A stretch of 23,130 bases of DNA, taken from a virus. The position numbers and the translations under genes are program-made. The notes beneath the pieces are model-generated. The model was given only the letters and a program-made list of their open reading frames with translations. It did no database searches and had not been told where the DNA came from. Shown here piece by piece: positions 20,097 through 23,130 of the stretch. Each line of letters begins with the position of its first letter. Position 1 is the stretch's first letter. The stretch is from IMG/VR virus record IMGVR_UViG_3300031553_000037, positions 1 to 23,130 of that record. One strand, 5' to 3'.

Positions 20097-21628
20097 GCCG
20101 GTTGCCTCTTAGAAGCTGTTGATACTCTCCTCCGGTATTCAGCCTTATCCTTCATTATGAATAGGAACTCATTACGCCTCTCAATAGCTTCAGCCCTGTA
20201 CCTATCTGCTATTTCAAGGTGTTGACCAGAATTAGCTAAACGGCTAGCGGCTTCAGCTACCCAAGCATCAGCTTTGTCAAGGTATCTAGCCGACTCTGTC
20301 AGGATATCAGCCCGCTTTTGCTCCCAAGCTCTGACCATTAGGTAGGTAGTTTCGGCATAGGCTCTATAACCCTCAGCCACCTGGTCTGCTACATTAAGAG
20401 TAGGAATCTTAACAGCACCTAGCTCTAGGTAGGATTCCATACCTGGTATACCGGCTGCCGTAAGTATATGCTTCACTTCCTCAGTCCAAATAGCTCCAGC
20501 CAGGACAAGTTCGGCATCAACAGAAGCCATTTCGGTAGTGATTTTATCTAAGGCTGTATCCACCAAAGCTATCTCTGTGGCGGCGGCATGTTCATACTGT
20601 AAGGACTTTAATAGTAAGGCATAGGCAGAAGCACCTATACATATTACCTCATCAAGCAAACTGGGATAGCTACCAGGAGAGTCCTCACCAGGTGGCATAT
20701 GCTTCCTCTCATAGTAGATTCCTATATGGTTACCGGCAGACATTTCGGCTTGTGATTTACCAACATCAGGACTACCTATAAACATGAAGTCACCTAGTAT
20801 CTCATAGGATACAGTTTTTTGAGGTACTTCACCCATAGGATATTCAATGTGTTGGATTCTAGTAACTACCGGCAACAGGGAGCTTATGTTTATACCTAAC
20901 CTAGATTTATCATAACTTACTAGGTAGGCAGTACCAGCGGCCATATCACCACCATTGATGAATTTAATGGCCCCTCGGCTATAGTCCATATAGTAATCAG
21001 TATCTCTGGTGTAGGTAACAGTACCGCCAGCATTAGTCACGGTCTCGCTTTTCGGTCTTATAGGTTTATTGGCTAAGAACACCAAAGCATCATAGGCATT
21101 ACCAGTACCTACACTTAAAGTATCAGAGGCTCCATTACCTTTTATATTGCTGACCTCAACCATGACTATACGCTTGAAGTGTTGTTTACCTTGGACAGCA
21201 GAACCAGCTACTGGATTATGCCAACTCTCCTCAACATAAAACCCATTCTCATCATAACCTTTAACCACTACAGTTAGCTCGGTAATAGAGGCATTGGCAT
21301 CAGTCAAAGTAACAGTTAATACCCTTGGTACATCAGGGGTAGGACTTGCTATGGTTAAGGCATCACCCGGTGTCTTATCGGTTAAGCTCTGGGCATTGAC
21401 TATAGCTGTGGCTGAGGCAGTAGCTGGAGAAGTGAAAGCCTCATCATCAACATCAAAGGTAAAGGTAATCTCATGTACCAATTCTAGTGGTAGGAACCGG
21501 CTTAAATCATCTACGGCTCTCCTAACACAACGGTTGAGTTCCTCATCTTCCCATAGCCAGCTACTAGGGTCAGTATCTTTTAGGTCACGCCTAAGTTCTT
21601 CTCTGAATTTGATAAGGTTGAAGCCCAT
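20093..21628 (-). CDS. Virion structural protein, head-tail adaptor-like N-terminus
   Basis: 511 residues; CAGGAGGTGA before the ATG. The N-terminus (FREELRRDLKDTD...WEDEELNRCVRRAVDDL) matches the helical start typical of phage head-tail connector/adaptor proteins. The middle is beta-rich and Thr/Asp-rich (TVTLTDANASITELTVVV), like virion proteins. From about residue 330 on it is helical and Ala/Glu-rich (RYLDKADAWVAEAASRL), unusual for a simple adaptor. Probably part of the connector or tail; the exact role is inferred from the N-terminus and the late-operon context. Confidence 0.6.
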   Translation of the reverse strand: MGFNLIKFREELRRDLKDTDPSSWLWEDEELNRCVRRAVDDLSRFLPLELVHEITFTFDVDDEAFTSPATASATAIVNAQSLTDKTPGDALTIASPTPDVPRVLTVTLTDANASITELTVVVKGYDENGFYVEESWHNPVAGSAVQGKQHFKRIVMVEVSNIKGNGASDTLSVGTGNAYDALVFLANKPIRPKSETVTNAGGTVTYTRDTDYYMDYSRGAIKFINGGDMAAGTAYLVSYDKSRLGINISSLLPVVTRIQHIEYPMGEVPQKTVSYEILGDFMFIGSPDVGKSQAEMSAGNHIGIYYERKHMPPGEDSPGSYPSLLDEVICIGASAYALLLKSLQYEHAAATEIALVDTALDKITTEMASVDAELVLAGAIWTEEVKHILTAAGIPGMESYLELGAVKIPTLNVADQVAEGYRAYAETTYLMVRAWEQKRADILTESARYLDKADAWVAEAASRLANSGQHLEIADRYRAEAIERRNEFLFIMKDKAEYRRRVSTASKRQPA

Positions 21629-21803
21629 GTTTCACCTCCTGCGGATTTATAATGTTCTCAATGGTTGGCATAGCCTGCCTTCCAGTTCTAGTAGTCTTTA
21701 AGGTTTTCTCCAGTTTAGTTAAAGTAGTGGTTAACTGGTTGTTTGCATTACCTAATAGATACCTCTTCGGTGGTTCTGCCTGTCTTAAATTAGGAATGTC
21801 CAT
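21591..21803 (-). CDS. Small hypothetical late protein, 70 aa
   Basis: ATG 21803 chosen (GGAGG 6 nt upstream, inside the end of the preceding gene); an earlier in-frame start would overlap that gene further. Polar helical, basic, starting MDIPNLRQAEPPKRYLLG, with a coiled-coil-like stretch (NQLTTTLTKLEKTLKTTR). It overlaps the adaptor-like gene by 38 bp. Possibly a small virion or assembly factor. Confidence 0.6.
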   Translation of the reverse strand: MDIPNLRQAEPPKRYLLGNANNQLTTTLTKLEKTLKTTRTGRQAMPTIENIINPQEVKHGLQPYQIQRRT

Positions 21804-21804
21804 A

Positions 21805-23130
21805 TTAACCTCCCTCCAGTTTCTCAACTTTATCAGATAATTCCTTGACGGCTGATAGGAGTAACCCTATAGTAGCAGTTATAGAAATACCAGGCTGAGG
21901 AACCATACGGACTGGTTCTGTAATATTAGCTAGTTCCTTTTCCTCATAAGTGATAACCTGCTTCATCTTGTCTATTAGGTGACCTTTACCAAGTTTAGCA
22001 AGTTTCTCCTGGCCAGTATTAGATAAGACTAACAATCTATCCTTGTGCTTACCTATCTTTTCTATCAGTTTGGATTTAACAAGGATATCTCTTTGGTATT
22101 TCCTTTCAGACTTATCAATGTCCCTTTGGGCTACAGGAACAATTAGTTCAGATGGTAAAGATTCCCTATCAAATGTTTCTATCTCCTTATCAGGATGGCC
22201 TTTACGTTTTCTTGTGGATAAATGAGAGTCTAATGACTTCAACTTATCCAATGCATTAGATACTTTTAGAGGAGACGGAGTCCTATCTATAAAATCACTG
22301 GCATTGACATCGTCCCACCAAGTACCAGCATATCCTAAATCTGTATCAGTATCACCAGGTACAACGTCATGGCCACCTGTATATAATTCAATATCATCCT
22401 CAGCACTCTCTACCCTAAATAGGTATGGAGCCCTAGCTCTTATCCTTACTGTATCACCACCAAATGTGTCAAACTCTCCGGCCCAATCGTCCTCACCATC
22501 ATACAACTTCAGTGACTCATCCAAGTTTAGGAATAGACCATTCTCTGAAATCTCTACTTCTCTATTGCCACCACCATAGATAACAACTCCATCTATAACA
22601 CCAGCAGATAGATTGCCTACGTTAGCAGTTAGGGCTGATAAGGTCATACAGGCAATAACATCAGCATTTAGTAGTGGTTCTTTTCCTCTAGTTGGCCATA
22701 CCAAACAAGTAGTGCCAATTTCACTACCAGCCGCCACAAAGGCTACAAGTCCACAACCAGGAGCACAACAATTGGCAAATGATGTAGTATAATGTAGGAC
22801 ATTATCCTCCAAGTCAAAGTATAGCCAACCAGTAGTTACACTGGACTTAGACCCTGAGTTTATACTATGGGTACTACCATCTTGGAAAGTAATAGTACCA
22901 GCACCCCAACTTATAGCATTTCTGCTGGTAGCGGTAAAGTCAATATCACAGACATAAGGCTGGACTGACTGTAACAACTGCCATGGATAAACAGCTTTTC
23001 GGAGTGTTACTTTCTCCTTCTTAGTGGTATAGGATATATCCCTAATATCCCACTCTACAGCTTCAGGCATACCAGGCATACCAGCACCGGCTTCGGAAAG
23101 TAAGCCACCTAACCTAAACTCAACCTGATA
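21805..23130 (-). CDS. Tail/fibre-like virion protein, C-terminal part (runs off the right edge)
   Basis: The frame stays open to the window edge: 17 more codons (YQVEFRLGGLLSEAGAG) precede the Met at 23079, so the gene starts outside. Content is typical of phage tail-tip/fibre proteins: ISWGAGTITFQDGSTHSI, a WLYFDLEDNVLHYTTS strand pair, a VIACMTLSALTANVGNLSAG repeat-like connector and GVVIYGG. The last part is basic and helical, ending with a coiled coil (VKELSDKVEKLEGG). Such order is seen in central fibre or tail-spike proteins with a C-terminal trimerising or anchor segment. Confidence 0.7.
   Translation of the reverse strand, partial: YQVEFRLGGLLSEAGAGMPGMPEAVEWDIRDISYTTKKEKVTLRKAVYPWQLLQSVQPYVCDIDFTATSRNAISWGAGTITFQDGSTHSINSGSKSSVTTGWLYFDLEDNVLHYTTSFANCCAPGCGLVAFVAAGSEIGTTCLVWPTRGKEPLLNADVIACMTLSALTANVGNLSAGVIDGVVIYGGGNREVEISENGLFLNLDESLKLYDGEDDWAGEFDTFGGDTVRIRARAPYLFRVESAEDDIELYTGGHDVVPGDTDTDLGYAGTWWDDVNASDFIDRTPSPLKVSNALDKLKSLDSHLSTRKRKGHPDKEIETFDRESLPSELIVPVAQRDIDKSERKYQRDILVKSKLIEKIGKHKDRLLVLSNTGQEKLAKLGKGHLIDKMKQVITYEEKELANITEPVRMVPQPGISITATIGLLLSAVKELSDKVEKLEGG

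Noticed and set aside
21294-21701. Plus-strand ORF opposite the adaptor-like gene
   Set aside because: Ser/Leu-rich antisense shadow, no SD, against the direction of the late operon.

Overview
The window reads as part of the genome of a tailed double-stranded DNA phage (Caudoviricetes) or a prophage-like element, not a bacterial chromosome. Support comes from a terminase large-subunit N-terminus next to a terminase small-subunit-like gene at the left edge, and virion (adaptor-like and tail/fibre-like) genes at the right edge. Between them lies a replication module with family A DNA polymerase, RecA-fold ATPases, a Cas4/RecB-like nuclease and an ERCC4 nuclease, plus dozens of tiny overlapping genes with AGGAGG ribosome binding sites. 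No integrase, rRNA or tRNA was seen. The promoters are near-perfect sigma70 type (TTGACA, 17 bp, TATAAT, usually with an extended TGn), so the host is a bacterium with standard sigma70 and anti-SD signals. Its identity cannot be read from the sequence. Base composition is A+T-rich.

Layout. (1) 1-1217, minus strand: terS-like, a membrane/coiled-coil protein, a small basic protein and terL (cut by the edge), driven leftward from a promoter at 1237-1265. (2) 1312-2760, plus strand: a divergent promoter and five small genes, several with zinc-binding cysteines. (3) 2761-3100: non-coding control region with nine direct copies of a 10-bp motif (RTTATGTNAA) and a promoter. (4) 3101-3698: one compositionally distinct gene with its own promoter and strong intrinsic terminator. 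(5) 3790-10904, plus strand: a new promoter with three motif copies, then about 27 small genes (zinc ribbons, membrane micropeptides, a YopX-family protein) ending with a RecA-fold ATPase and a membrane-anchored coiled-coil protein. (6) 10908-19903, plus strand: two motif copies and a promoter drive the recombination/replication operon: an SSB-like candidate, Cas4-like nuclease, Sak4-like ATPase, ERCC4 nuclease, DNA methyltransferase and PolA. Three LAGLIDADG and one HNH homing endonuclease are threaded between these genes. (7) 19903-19938: terminator between the convergent early and late operons. (8) 19998-23130, minus strand: the 3' end of the late operon (fibre/tail-like protein running off the edge, small linker gene, adaptor-like protein, membrane micropeptide).

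The main unexplained structure is the RTTATGTNAA element: 14 exact and 2 near copies, all in non-coding promoter regions. They overlap or flank every strong promoter found, and nine sit in one array. This looks like a phage-wide operator/regulon system, or iterons of an origin, whose binding protein is unidentified; the product of the gene beside the array (3101-3655) is the first candidate. Other points: GATC seems absent from the whole window and TCGA nearly so, implying restriction pressure. The ERCC4 nuclease gene needs a +1 shift at TTT-TGA near its start, either a programmed frameshift or an assembly error. A long hairpin with 13-bp direct repeats follows the SSB-like gene.
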